From: Burkholderia cepacia
GTDB lineage: Bacteria; Pseudomonadota; Gammaproteobacteria; Burkholderiales; Burkholderiaceae
Reading direction: 5' to 3'
Length of the DNA: 64,000 bases
Assembly: GCF_001039005.1 (NCBI RefSeq)
Contig: NZ_LDWR01000050.1
Location: forward strand, 1 to 64,000
Part shown: positions 1 through 7,570 of the stretch, in pieces
Layout: every line of letters starts with the position of its first letter
Numbering within the stretch: position 1 is the first letter of the stretch
Made by a program: the position numbers and the translations under genes
Notes under the pieces: generated by a model
What the model saw: only the letters and a program-made list of their open reading frames with translations
Told to the model about the DNA's origin: nothing
The model's database searches: none

Positions 1-20
1 CCGCAGCGAAGCATCGCAGC

Positions 21-57
21 AATCGATATTTTGCACGCGGTCCCGGGTGGCTAAGAT
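21..57 (+). promoter_or_regulatory. possible promoter, weak relative of the sulfur-cluster promoters
   Basis: A TTGCAC hexamer at 31-36 and TAAGAT at 52-57 lie 15 bases apart, preceded by AATCG at 21-25. The arrangement recalls the better promoters at 5633-5694 and 11972-12033 (AATCG, then a TTTG-type -35, then a TAGATT-type -10), but the spacing is shorter. It would drive the small frame at 111 and the monooxygenase at 281. This is inference from pattern only. Confidence 0.25.
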
Positions 58-110
58 CGAATCCCCGGGCGGACGCCCGTCTCGTCAACCCGCCCGCCCG
101 CCCCCGAATC

Positions 111-284
111 ATGGACAACCGCACGGATTTCCCTCCGCTCATATGGCTGCCGGAAAGCGAGCATCGCCGGCTCCCGGTGCGCGCGAAGGTGCTTGCGTTT
201 GCCGATCCGGCGGCGTGCGCCGTGCTGCGCGACGCCGGCGCCGGGAAGGCCGCGCCCGTCTCCAGGTCGCCGCAGCAACGATGA
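111..284 (+). CDS. small unrecognised ORF (57 aa) coupled to the monooxygenase start
   Basis: This 57-codon frame starts with ATG at 111, and its TGA (282-284) overlaps the ATG of the next gene at 281 in an ATGA arrangement. Codon third positions are mostly G or C, as in neighbouring real genes. I recognise no domain: the product is short and arginine/alanine-rich, with no membrane segment or signal peptide. There is no good Shine-Dalgarno sequence upstream. It may be a real small protein, the C-terminal relic of a larger gene, or a leader that couples translation of the monooxygenase. A comparable tiny frame precedes the next monooxygenase gene at 1591. Confidence 0.35.
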   Translation: MDNRTDFPPLIWLPESEHRRLPVRAKVLAFADPAACAVLRDAGAGKAAPVSRSPQQR

Positions 285-1321
285 CACAAGCGGCCGAAGG
301 CGTGTGCATCACGCGGATCAGCTTCCTGACGCCGGGCAACTATGCGGCGGACGATCCGTTGCCGGGCCTCGAGCAGACGCTCGACCTGTTCCGGATCGGC
401 GAGGCGCTCGGCTACGACTGTGCATGGGTACGTCAACGCCATCTCGAGCGGGCCGTGTCGTCGGCGGCGACGTTTCTCGCGGCGGCGAGCCAGCACACGA
501 CCCGGATCGGGCTGGGCGCGGCCGTGATCCAGATGGGTTACGAGAATCCGTTCCGGCTGGCCGAGGATCTGGCGACCGTCGACATCCTCTCGCGCGGCCG
601 CCTGAACGTCGGGCTCAGCGCGGGCGCGCCGCCGCATGGCGCACTGCTCGGCGACCGGTTGTTCGATGGCGCGCCGGAGCAGATCGACTTTTCGCACACA
701 CGCGTCGCACGGCTGCGCGCGAACCTGACGGGAGAGCTGCTCGGCGACGAACAGTGTTTCGTCGAATCGCCGGCCGGGCGCGAACGGCCGCGCGTGATGC
801 CGTACGCGCCGGGACTGACACAGCGGCTCTGGTATGGCGGCGGCTCGCTGCGCTCGGCCGAATGGGCCGGTCGCAACGGCTTCAACCTGCTGATCGGCAA
901 TCTGAACGTCGGCGAGCGCACGGACGACTTCTTCGACACGCAGCGCAGCCACCTCGACGCGTTTCGTGCGAACTGGCGCGGCGCGCATCCACCGCGCATC
1001 GCGCTCGGGCGCGTGATCGTGCCGATCGACAGCGCGGATCAGGTCAGCCGCCGGCGTTATCGCGCGTTCGCCACGCAACGCGTCGAGCGCACGCGCGGCC
1101 CGCAAGGCCCGCGTCGCACGCTGTATGCGCAAGACCTGGTCGGCAGCGCCGCGGAAATCACCGAGCGCCTGCTCGCGGATCCGGTCGTACGGCAGATCGG
1201 CGAGTTACGCCTGGAGTTGCCGTACGATTTCGCGCCCGACGAGTACGAGCAGATCCTCACCGATTTCGTGCTGCATGTCGCGCCGCGTCTCGGCGGACAG
1301 ACGAACAGGACCGCGGCGTAG
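281..1321 (+). CDS. LLM-class FMN/F420-type flavin-dependent oxidoreductase
   Basis: The 346-residue product belongs to the bacterial luciferase-like monooxygenase superfamily. It is expected to be a cytosolic TIM-barrel enzyme that uses reduced flavin and O2 to oxidise an alkanal, sulfonate or similar compound. Visible family features are the N-terminal beta strand followed by a PLPGLEQTLDLFRIGEALGYD helix (about residues 27-46), the R-x-R-H-L segment near residues 51-55, and the ENPFRLAEDLATVDILSRGR block near 88-107 that lies beside the flavin site. The frame is open further upstream to 47, but residues before the methionine at 281 are low-complexity arginine/proline and do not fit the family. 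The chosen start also overlaps the previous small frame by four bases. Neighbours (a second monooxygenase, ABC importer, DszA/DszC-like genes) suggest organosulfur use. The exact substrate cannot be read from sequence. Confidence 0.85.
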   Translation: MTQAAEGVCITRISFLTPGNYAADDPLPGLEQTLDLFRIGEALGYDCAWVRQRHLERAVSSAATFLAAASQHTTRIGLGAAVIQMGYENPFRLAEDLATVDILSRGRLNVGLSAGAPPHGALLGDRLFDGAPEQIDFSHTRVARLRANLTGELLGDEQCFVESPAGRERPRVMPYAPGLTQRLWYGGGSLRSAEWAGRNGFNLLIGNLNVGERTDDFFDTQRSHLDAFRANWRGAHPPRIALGRVIVPIDSADQVSRRRYRAFATQRVERTRGPQGPRRTLYAQDLVGSAAEITERLLADPVVRQIGELRLELPYDFAPDEYEQILTDFVLHVAPRLGGQTNRTAA

Positions 1322-1344
1322 CCGGGGCCCGGGAGCACGGAGAA

Positions 1345-1368
1345 GAATATGGAAAGCCGAAAATATTC
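1345..1368 (+). promoter_or_regulatory. inverted repeat GAATAT-N12-ATATTC between the two monooxygenase genes
   Basis: GAATAT (1345-1350) and ATATTC (1363-1368) form an inverted repeat, with CCGAAAATATTCGTTC to its right resembling the CCGAAGGAATAT element of the promoters at 5633 and 11972. It sits 24 bases after the preceding stop, so it could be a LysR-family (CysB/SsuR-type) operator for the second monooxygenase. No convincing -35/-10 pair follows. The assignment is tentative. Confidence 0.3.
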
Positions 1369-1522
1369 GTTCCGGCCGACCAGGGGGACTGCGTTATGGT
1401 CACTGGCATGCGCGCCATGCGGCGCGTGCCTGCAGGCCATGCCGGACGACCCGACGCGAGCGCCGTCGGTTGCGCGATGCCGGCATGCGTCCTCCGGTCG
1501 AACCGAATCACGAGGAACGCGG

Positions 1523-1594
1523 ATGAACGACAGAAGCGGACGAGGCGCGGCACGCGCCGCAAGCGACGATGGGTTGGCCGGAGTGGCGTCATGA
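1523..1594 (+). CDS. possible 23-codon leader ORF overlapping the monooxygenase start
   Basis: An ATG at 1523 is preceded by GAGG at 1512-1515, and its 23-codon frame ends with TGA at 1592-1594, overlapping the ATG of the NtaA-like gene by four bases. The frame is open back to an ATG at 1349 (81 codons), but nothing in it looks like a known protein. It may act only to load ribosomes for the downstream gene. It is listed because the same ATGA layout occurs ahead of the gene at 281. Confidence 0.22.
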   Translation: MNDRSGRGAARAASDDGLAGVAS

Positions 1595-2898
1595 GCCGCG
1601 GACGCAGACGCCTGAAAACGCTCGTCGGCGCGGCGAGCGTGCTGTACGCGCCCGGCGATCCGGACTCGGCCCAGGGCATGCGACGCGCGGCGTCGCTCGC
1701 ACGCAAGGCGGAAGCCGAGAAGATCACCGGCCTCTTCACGGCCGACCTGCTGCAGGCCGATCCGGCCGGCCTCGCCGGCGCCACCGGCAGCCAGGAGCCG
1801 ATCGTCGCGCTGGCGGCGCTGAGCCAGGCGACGTCGGCTATCGGGCTCGTCGCGACGGTGTCGACGACGTATCACCACCCGTACAACCTCGCGCGGCTGA
1901 TCGGCACGCTCGATCACGTGAGCGGCGGGCGCGCCGCATGGAACGCGGTCACGTCGTCGGTCGGCGAGGAAAACTTCGGCAACGCCGCGTTGCCCGACCC
2001 GGAACAACGCTACGCGCGTGCGAGCGAATTCGTCGAGGTCGTCAACGCGCTGTTCGACGCGAACGATCCGGTCGCGACGCGGCGCACGCCGGCCGGCGGC
2101 ATCTCGATCGACCCGCTCAAGCTCGGGGCGATCGACTACCGCGGCGCGTACTTCCAGGTGCAGGGGCCGCTGAACGTGCCGCCGTCGCCGCAACGGCGGC
2201 CCGTGCTGTTCCAGGCCGGGCAGTCGGCCAGCGGCGTGGCGCTCGGCGCGCGTTACGCGGAAGTCGTCTACACGTCGCAGCCGACGCTCGACGATGCGCG
2301 CGCGTTCGTCGCCGACCTGCACCGGCAGGCCACCGCGTTCGGTCGCGGCGACCGCTTGCCGTTCGTGATGAACTCGTTTCACGCGGTGATCGGCGAATCC
2401 GACGCCGACGTCGCGCGGCGGCTGCACGAGAAGCACGAACGCATCGATGACGAACAAGGCCGGCTGAAACTCGCCGACATGCTCGGCGGCGGCGTCGACC
2501 TGCGCGGCCTGCCGCTCGACCAGCCGCTGCCGGAAGCGCTGCTGCCGACGATCGACAGCGTGCATCGCCGGCGCGGCCGCGTGGCGATTTTCGTCAGCTA
2601 CGCGCGGCAGCGGTTGACGCTGCGCGAGCTGATCATCCGCGCGCAGGAGACCGGTCACTGGTTCGCCGCCGGCACGCCGGAGCAACTCGCCGATGCGATC
2701 GAAACGCGCTATCGGGCGGGGCTCGTCGACGTGCTGTCGCTGCACGGGCTCGGCCAGCCGGACCAGGAAGATCTGCTGCTGAACGGGTTGCTGCCCGAGT
2801 TGCGCCGGCGCGATCTGCTCGATACCGATTACGTCGGCGGCGATTTCCGCGCGAATCTCGAACTGCCCGCGTGGCAGCGCGAGTTCGCGCCGGTGTGA
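1591..2898 (+). CDS. NtaA/SnaA/DszA-family FMN-dependent monooxygenase
   Basis: The 435-residue product matches the nitrilotriacetate/pristinamycin/dibenzothiophene-sulfone monooxygenase branch of the luciferase superfamily. These enzymes use FMNH2 from a separate reductase to oxidise N- or S-containing substrates. Supporting features are the TYHHPYNLAR block (residues 93-102), the GRAAWNAVTS motif (113-122, equivalent to the usual GR-x-x-WN-x-VTS flavin-site motif), and RPVLFQAGQS near 210. The C-terminal barrel end carries LNGLLPELRRR. The N-terminus is slightly atypical: the usual LGLFL strand is replaced by LVGAASVLYA. The frame is open far upstream, but only the part from 1591 resembles the family; GGAG at 1580 provides a ribosome site. 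It is followed 16 bases later by the ABC transporter ATPase gene, so import and oxidation are probably co-expressed. The substrate is unknown. Confidence 0.85.
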   Translation: MSRGRRRLKTLVGAASVLYAPGDPDSAQGMRRAASLARKAEAEKITGLFTADLLQADPAGLAGATGSQEPIVALAALSQATSAIGLVATVSTTYHHPYNLARLIGTLDHVSGGRAAWNAVTSSVGEENFGNAALPDPEQRYARASEFVEVVNALFDANDPVATRRTPAGGISIDPLKLGAIDYRGAYFQVQGPLNVPPSPQRRPVLFQAGQSASGVALGARYAEVVYTSQPTLDDARAFVADLHRQATAFGRGDRLPFVMNSFHAVIGESDADVARRLHEKHERIDDEQGRLKLADMLGGGVDLRGLPLDQPLPEALLPTIDSVHRRRGRVAIFVSYARQRLTLRELIIRAQETGHWFAAGTPEQLADAIETRYRAGLVDVLSLHGLGQPDQEDLLLNGLLPELRRRDLLDTDYVGGDFRANLELPAWQREFAPV

Positions 2899-2914
2899 AC
2901 GGGCGGACGCAATC

Positions 2915-4423
2915 ATGAGCGCAGTACGCGTACATCGAGCACATCGAGCGCCGTCGCAGCCCGTCCTGAGCGCCGCCGGCATCGCGAAACGGTTCGACGC
3001 AACTGTCGCGCTGGCGTCGCTCGACCTGTCGATCGCCGCCGGTGAAGTCGTCGCGCTGATGGGCGCGAACGGCGCGGGCAAATCGACCTTCGTGAAGATC
3101 CTGAGCGGTGTGATCCGGCCCGACGGCGGCACGCTGACGCTGCGCGGCGGACCCTATCGGCCGGCTTCGCCGCACGCGGCGAAGCGGCTCGGCGTCGCCA
3201 CCGTGCACCAGTCGGTCGCCGACGCGGTCGTGCCGACGCTGTCGATCGCCGACAACCTGTTGCTCGACCGGCTGTGCGATCCGGCCTCGCCGTGGCGCGT
3301 GCCGCCGGCCGCGCGGCGCGCCGCGGCGCAACCGCTCGCCGGGCGCGTCGGGCTCGACGCCGACCTGTCGGCGCCGCTTGCGTCGCTGTCGTTGGCCGAC
3401 CAGCAGCGCGTGACCCTGGCGCGCGCGCTCGCCGGGCAGCCCGGCCTGCTGATTCTCGACGAGCCGACCGCGAGCCTGTCCGCGCCGGAAGCGGAGCGGC
3501 TCTTCGCGCTGCTGGACGCGTTGCGCGACGACGGTGTCGCGATCCTGCTGGTGTCGCACCGGCTCGGCGACTTGCGCCGCATCGCCGATCGCGTCGCGAT
3601 CGTCCGCGATGGCCGGATCGTCGCCGACCTGGCCGCGCCGGTCGATTTCGATGCCGCGGTGGAAACGATGATCGGGCGGCCGTTGCCGAAAGCGCGCGCG
3701 GCGGACGCGGGCCGCGCCGCGTCGTCGCCCGAAGCCGGCCTCGGCCTGCGGAACTTCAAGCTCATGCCGACCAGCGTCCCGTTCGACCTCGACGTCCGGC
3801 GCGGCGAGATCGTCGCGATCGCAGGCCCGGTCGGCGGCGGCAAGTCGCGCCTGGCCAGCGCGATCTTCGGCGCCGCGCGCCCGGCCGCCGGCGAGATGAC
3901 GCTCGACGGCCGGCCGTGGCGGCCGCGCTCGCCGGCCGACGCCATTCGCGCCGGCGTGTTCCTGGCCGGCGAGGATCGCTGGCGCGCATCGCTGTTTCCC
4001 GACAGCGTGCCGTTCGCGTCGATCGCCGGCACGATCAGCTTTCCGTTCCTGTCGCGCTGGTTTGCGGGCGGCGCGGTGCGGCCGGCCCGTGAACGCGCGG
4101 CCGCCGCGGCCGCGATCGCTGCCTTCGGCATCCGCTGCACGGGCCCGGACGATCGGCTCGTGCGCCTGTCCGGCGGCAACCAGCAGAAAGTCGTGCTCGC
4201 GCGCTGGCACGCGGAGCGCGCAACGCTGCTGTTGCTCGACGAGCCGTTTCAGGGCATCGATGCCGGCGCGCGCGCCGATATCGTCGATACGCTGCGGCGC
4301 CACGCGCACGAGCGCGCGACGCTCGTGTTCGTCAGCGATCTCGAAGAGGCGGCCGACATCGCGGATCGCATCGTGCGGTTCGATCGCGCCACGCTCGACC
4401 GTCCGTTTTCGTCTTCCTCCTGA
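2915..4423 (+). CDS. sugar-type (RbsA-family) ABC importer ATPase
   Basis: The 502-residue protein has two fused nucleotide-binding domains, the hallmark of carbohydrate-uptake transporter family 2 ATPases such as RbsA, MglA and XylG. Domain 1 has Walker A GANGAGKS (50-57), a degenerate signature LSLADQQ (159-165) in place of LSGGQQ, and Walker B LLILDEP (178-184). Domain 2 has Walker A GPVGGGKS (304-311), signature LSGGNQQ (418-424) and Walker B LLLLDEP (438-444). It would power the permease at 4437 and the binding protein at 5730. The short gap from the monooxygenase gene (16 bases) and to the permease (13 bases) indicates one transcript. Transporters of this family usually import sugars or sugar-like compounds, so their presence among organosulfur monooxygenases is unusual. 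Confidence 0.9.
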   Translation: MSAVRVHRAHRAPSQPVLSAAGIAKRFDATVALASLDLSIAAGEVVALMGANGAGKSTFVKILSGVIRPDGGTLTLRGGPYRPASPHAAKRLGVATVHQSVADAVVPTLSIADNLLLDRLCDPASPWRVPPAARRAAAQPLAGRVGLDADLSAPLASLSLADQQRVTLARALAGQPGLLILDEPTASLSAPEAERLFALLDALRDDGVAILLVSHRLGDLRRIADRVAIVRDGRIVADLAAPVDFDAAVETMIGRPLPKARAADAGRAASSPEAGLGLRNFKLMPTSVPFDLDVRRGEIVAIAGPVGGGKSRLASAIFGAARPAAGEMTLDGRPWRPRSPADAIRAGVFLAGEDRWRASLFPDSVPFASIAGTISFPFLSRWFAGGAVRPARERAAAAAAIAAFGIRCTGPDDRLVRLSGGNQQKVVLARWHAERATLLLLDEPFQGIDAGARADIVDTLRRHAHERATLVFVSDLEEAADIADRIVRFDRATLDRPFSSSS

Positions 4424-4436
4424 GTGACCGTGCCCC

Positions 4437-5495
4437 ATGAAACCTGTTTCTTCTGCCCTGCCGCACGATGCGTTGCCTGGCCAACCGGCACGCCGCCCGG
4501 CGCCCGCCCGCATTCGCGCGGCGCTCGAACGCACGGGCATCCTGCTCGTGCTGGCCGTGCTCGTCGTCGTGTTCGCGCTCAGGGAGCCGGCGTTCCTGAA
4601 CCTCGACAACCTGTTCAGCATTCTTCAGGCGGTGTCGATCGTCGCGCTGCTCGGCATCGGCGTGACGATCACGCTCGCGGCCGGCGGTTTCGACCTGTCG
4701 GTGGGCAGCGTGGCCGCGTCCGCGCAGATGGCCGCGAGCTACGTGCTGGTCGTCTGGCACGGCGGCACGCTTGCGGCGGTGGCCGCCTGCATCGCGCTCG
4801 GCGTGGCCGCCGGGCTGTTGAACGGCTTGCTGATTACGCGGCTGCGCGTGCCCGACCAGCTCGCGACGCTCGGCACGCTGTTCCTGCTGGCGGGCCTGCA
4901 ACTGATCCCGACCGGCGGCCGGTCGCTCGCGACCGGTTCGGTGCTGCCCGACGGCACGGACGCAACGGGCGTGTTCCCCGCCGCGTTTCTCGCGCTCGGG
5001 CGCTTGCGCGTGTTCGACGTCGTGCCGTTGCCGGTGCTGCTGCTCGCGGCGGTGACGGTACTGGCCTGCGTCGCGATGGAAGCGACGCGCTGGGGCCGCG
5101 TGATTTACGCGATCGGCGGCAACGAAACGGCCGCGCGACTCGCCGGCGCGCCGGCCGCGCGTTACCGGGTCGCCGCGTATGTCGTGTCGGGCACGATCGC
5201 GTCGCTGGGCGGCGTGCTGATCGCCGCGCGGGTCGGACGCGGCGACGTGAGCGCCGGGCACTCGCTGCTGCTCGACGCGGTGGCCGCCGCGCTGGTGGGT
5301 TACGCGGTGTGGGGCGCCAAGCGGCCGAACGTGTTCGGCACGGTTGTGGGCGCGGTATTCGTGGGCGTGCTGCTCAACGGGCTCACGATGCTGAACGCGC
5401 CGTACTACATGCAGGACTTCATCAAGGGCGTGTTGCTGGTGCTCGCGCTGGCGTTCACGTTCGGCATCGGCCGCCGTGCCGACGCGCGTGGGTGA
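4437..5495 (+). CDS. RbsC-family ABC importer permease
   Basis: The 352-residue polytopic membrane protein is of the ribose/xylose/AI-2 permease family (BPD_transp_2). It shows a hydrophobic helix from about residue 33 (ILLVLAVLVVVFAL), the LGIGVTITLAAGGFDLSVGS block near 74-93 and the IYAIGGNETAARLAG loop near 222-236. Both loops are conserved in RbsC-type permeases: the first contains the GGIDLSVG-type motif and the second the EAA-like ATPase contact. It follows the ATPase gene by 13 bases. The start at 4437 is the first methionine after that stop and gives a normal-length family member. It forms the membrane channel of an inner-membrane importer. Confidence 0.9.
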   Translation: MKPVSSALPHDALPGQPARRPAPARIRAALERTGILLVLAVLVVVFALREPAFLNLDNLFSILQAVSIVALLGIGVTITLAAGGFDLSVGSVAASAQMAASYVLVVWHGGTLAAVAACIALGVAAGLLNGLLITRLRVPDQLATLGTLFLLAGLQLIPTGGRSLATGSVLPDGTDATGVFPAAFLALGRLRVFDVVPLPVLLLAAVTVLACVAMEATRWGRVIYAIGGNETAARLAGAPAARYRVAAYVVSGTIASLGGVLIAARVGRGDVSAGHSLLLDAVAAALVGYAVWGAKRPNVFGTVVGAVFVGVLLNGLTMLNAPYYMQDFIKGVLLVLALAFTFGIGRRADARG

Positions 5496-5632
5496 AGGGG
5501 CAGGGCGCACGGCGCGGCGTCTGCAGTCAATCCGGGGCGTCGTTCCGGACCATCGATTCCCGCGACGGTTATCACGCGTGCGCCCGATTGCGGGTTCCCG
5601 CATCGAAGCGCCGCCGCTGCAATCGGTTGGAT

Positions 5633-5694
5633 ATCCGAAGGAATATCCATTTCAGAATCGCTCGGTTTGAGCGTGCCGGTCGCGCTGATAGATT
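5633..5694 (+). promoter_or_regulatory. sulfur-regulon-like promoter, copy 1
   Basis: An upstream box ATCCGAAGGAATAT starts at 5633 and GAATCGC at 5655. A -35-like TTGAGC (5667-5672) and a -10-like TAGATT (5689-5694) are separated by 16 bases. The promoter at 11972-12033 has the same four blocks at the same distances (22, then 34 bases), which is very unlikely by chance. The upstream boxes have the look of a LysR-family activator site; CysB/SsuR-type regulators control such genes in Burkholderia. It would give a leader of about 30 bases for the binding-protein gene at 5730, supporting that start. Confidence 0.6.
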
Positions 5695-5729
5695 GTGCGG
5701 ATATCGTCCCCCACGGAGACAGGCAGACC

Positions 5730-6806
5730 ATGCGATCGTCGCTTCGCCGCAAGTCACGCATCGACCGGACGGTCGGCGCGCTCACGCTGTTTTTCGCCGC
5801 TGCATCGGCCGCGCTCGCACCCGCGGCGCACGCCGGCCCACTCACCGGCGCGCCCGCGCCGTTCGACAAGGGCGGCGTGAAGATCGCGCTCGTCAACTAT
5901 CTGTCGACCGGCGACTTCTTCCAGGCCTACGAGGCCGGCGCGCAGAAGCAGGCGAAGGCGCTCGGCGTCGATCTGCGCATCTACGAGGGCCGGCAGGATG
6001 CGGCCGAGCAGCGCGAGCAGATCCAGCAGGCGATCAGCGTCGGCGTGTCCGCGATCATCGTCAATCACGGGTTGCCCGAATCGTTGAAGGACGTCGTCCA
6101 GCGCGCGCTGGACAAGGGGATCAAGGTCGTCGCATTCGACGTCGATCTCGGCAATCCGAAGGTGCCGCAAATCGAGCAGAGCGATCGTGACCTGGCCAAC
6201 CTGTTGCTCGGCCAGGCGGTCAAGGACAACGGCGACGCATTCGCGGCCGGTTATGTGTATGTCGCCGGCTTTGCGCCGCTCGACCGGCGCGATGCCGCAT
6301 GGCGCGACTTCAAGCGCGCGCACCCGAAGGTGCAGGAAAAGGCGCGCTGGGGCACCGTCGACAATCCGATCGCGCAATCGGTCGCGAATCAGGCGGCGGC
6401 GGTTTATCGCGCGAATCCCGACATCCGCGTCGTGTTCGCGCCTTACGACGAGTTCGCGCGCGGCGCGAAGCTCGCCGCGGACGAAGCGAAGCTGTCGTCG
6501 AGGATCCGCATCTACAGCGCGGATATCTCGACCTCCGACATCGAGGCCATTCGCGCGCCGAACAGCGCGTGGGTCGCGACGGCCGCGACCAATCCCGCGG
6601 TGGTCGGCGCCGTGTCGGTGCGGGCCGCCGCGCTGCTCGTCGCCGGCCAGGACCCGGGCGCGCGCATCGTCGTCAAGCCGACGCTGATCACGCGCGACGA
6701 TCTCGTGAAAAACGATATCCGGACCGTGGCCGAACTCGGCGCGAAATTCCCGGCGTTCCGCGCGAGCGACGCGGCGAGCGCCGCATGGATTCCGAAGGCG
6801 GACTGA
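5730..6806 (+). CDS. periplasmic sugar-type substrate-binding protein (RbsB/LsrB class)
   Basis: The 358-residue product has a signal peptide (positively charged residues 1-15, hydrophobic core 16-28, AHA cleavage site near 34) followed by a type-I periplasmic binding fold (Peripla_BP_4). Family blocks are KIALVNYLSTGDFFQAYEAG near 50-69, where the ligand-contacting aromatic pair sits, the QREQIQQAISVGVSAIIVN segment, and the VVAFDVD strand. The frame is open to 5667, but that would place the start upstream of the transcript, because the -10 box at 5689 lies inside it. GGAG at 5715-5718 supports the ATG at 5730. It delivers ligand to the permease encoded just upstream. Its own strong promoter suggests excess binding protein is made, as is usual for importers. 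The ligand is not identifiable. Confidence 0.88.
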   Translation: MRSSLRRKSRIDRTVGALTLFFAAASAALAPAAHAGPLTGAPAPFDKGGVKIALVNYLSTGDFFQAYEAGAQKQAKALGVDLRIYEGRQDAAEQREQIQQAISVGVSAIIVNHGLPESLKDVVQRALDKGIKVVAFDVDLGNPKVPQIEQSDRDLANLLLGQAVKDNGDAFAAGYVYVAGFAPLDRRDAAWRDFKRAHPKVQEKARWGTVDNPIAQSVANQAAAVYRANPDIRVVFAPYDEFARGAKLAADEAKLSSRIRIYSADISTSDIEAIRAPNSAWVATAATNPAVVGAVSVRAAALLVAGQDPGARIVVKPTLITRDDLVKNDIRTVAELGAKFPAFRASDAASAAWIPKAD

Positions 6807-6882
6807 GCGCCGCCGACAGCGGGCGGCAGACGCCGCCCCGTACGAAGCACAACCGACAGACTGACGACCCGACGACCCGGCC

Positions 6883-7413
6883 ATGACGACCCTGAACGAC
6901 TATCTCGCCCAAAAACGCGCCGCCTGGCGCGCGAAGCAGGAAGCGGCGCGCAACGATCCCGATTTCAAGGCGACGCCGCTGAGGGCGACCGTGCGTGCGC
7001 TCGGCCGCAGCGGTGTGCGCGAGATCCGCATTCGCGACTTCCAGGTGATCAGCGACAGTCCGCCCGATTTCGCGGGCTACAACCTCGGGCCCGCGTCGCC
7101 GGAGTTGCAGCTCGGTGTGCTGGGCAGCTGCCTCACGCACATCACGCTGATCCAGGCCGCCGAGCGCGGCCTGAAGATCGATGCGATCGAGGTGGAGGTG
7201 ACCGGCGATCAGCACCCGCTTGCGCAGCAGCCGGGTTTCGAGCATGTGCCGGTGTTTCCGCACAACCTGCGCTATACGCTCGATATCGTGTCGCCCGAGC
7301 CGCCCGACGCGATTCGCGCGCTGCATCAGGCGGTCGAAGCGGTCTGCCCGATCTTCAACCTGCTGAGGTTGCCGCAGACCATCGACGGCGAACTGCGACA
7401 CACCCGTGTGTGA
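6883..7413 (+). CDS. OsmC-family protein
   Basis: The 176-residue cytosolic protein has the OsmC/Ohr fold. It carries the two conserved thiols expected of this family, Cys83 in LGSCLTH and Cys155 in AVCPIF, which reduce organic hydroperoxides in characterised members. The N-terminal 30 residues are basic and probably extend before the fold. It follows the binding-protein gene by 76 bases in the same direction. OsmC proteins are frequently found with organosulfur/sulfonate gene sets, where they may protect against peroxides released by flavin monooxygenases. That role is an inference. No terminator is visible between the genes, so it is probably in the same transcript. Confidence 0.85.
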   Translation: MTTLNDYLAQKRAAWRAKQEAARNDPDFKATPLRATVRALGRSGVREIRIRDFQVISDSPPDFAGYNLGPASPELQLGVLGSCLTHITLIQAAERGLKIDAIEVEVTGDQHPLAQQPGFEHVPVFPHNLRYTLDIVSPEPPDAIRALHQAVEAVCPIFNLLRLPQTIDGELRHTRV

Positions 7414-7570
7414 CGTGCCGGGGCACACGCTCCGCAAGATGTGCCGGAACGCGGCGACAGCGCATGCCGGGGGTTGACCATCCGCGCTGCGCGGTGACGA
7501 TGGCCGATGCGCGTGCCGCGTTCCGGGCTCCCTGGATATCGCCTGGCATTCTGCACAACGAAGGAATCCG

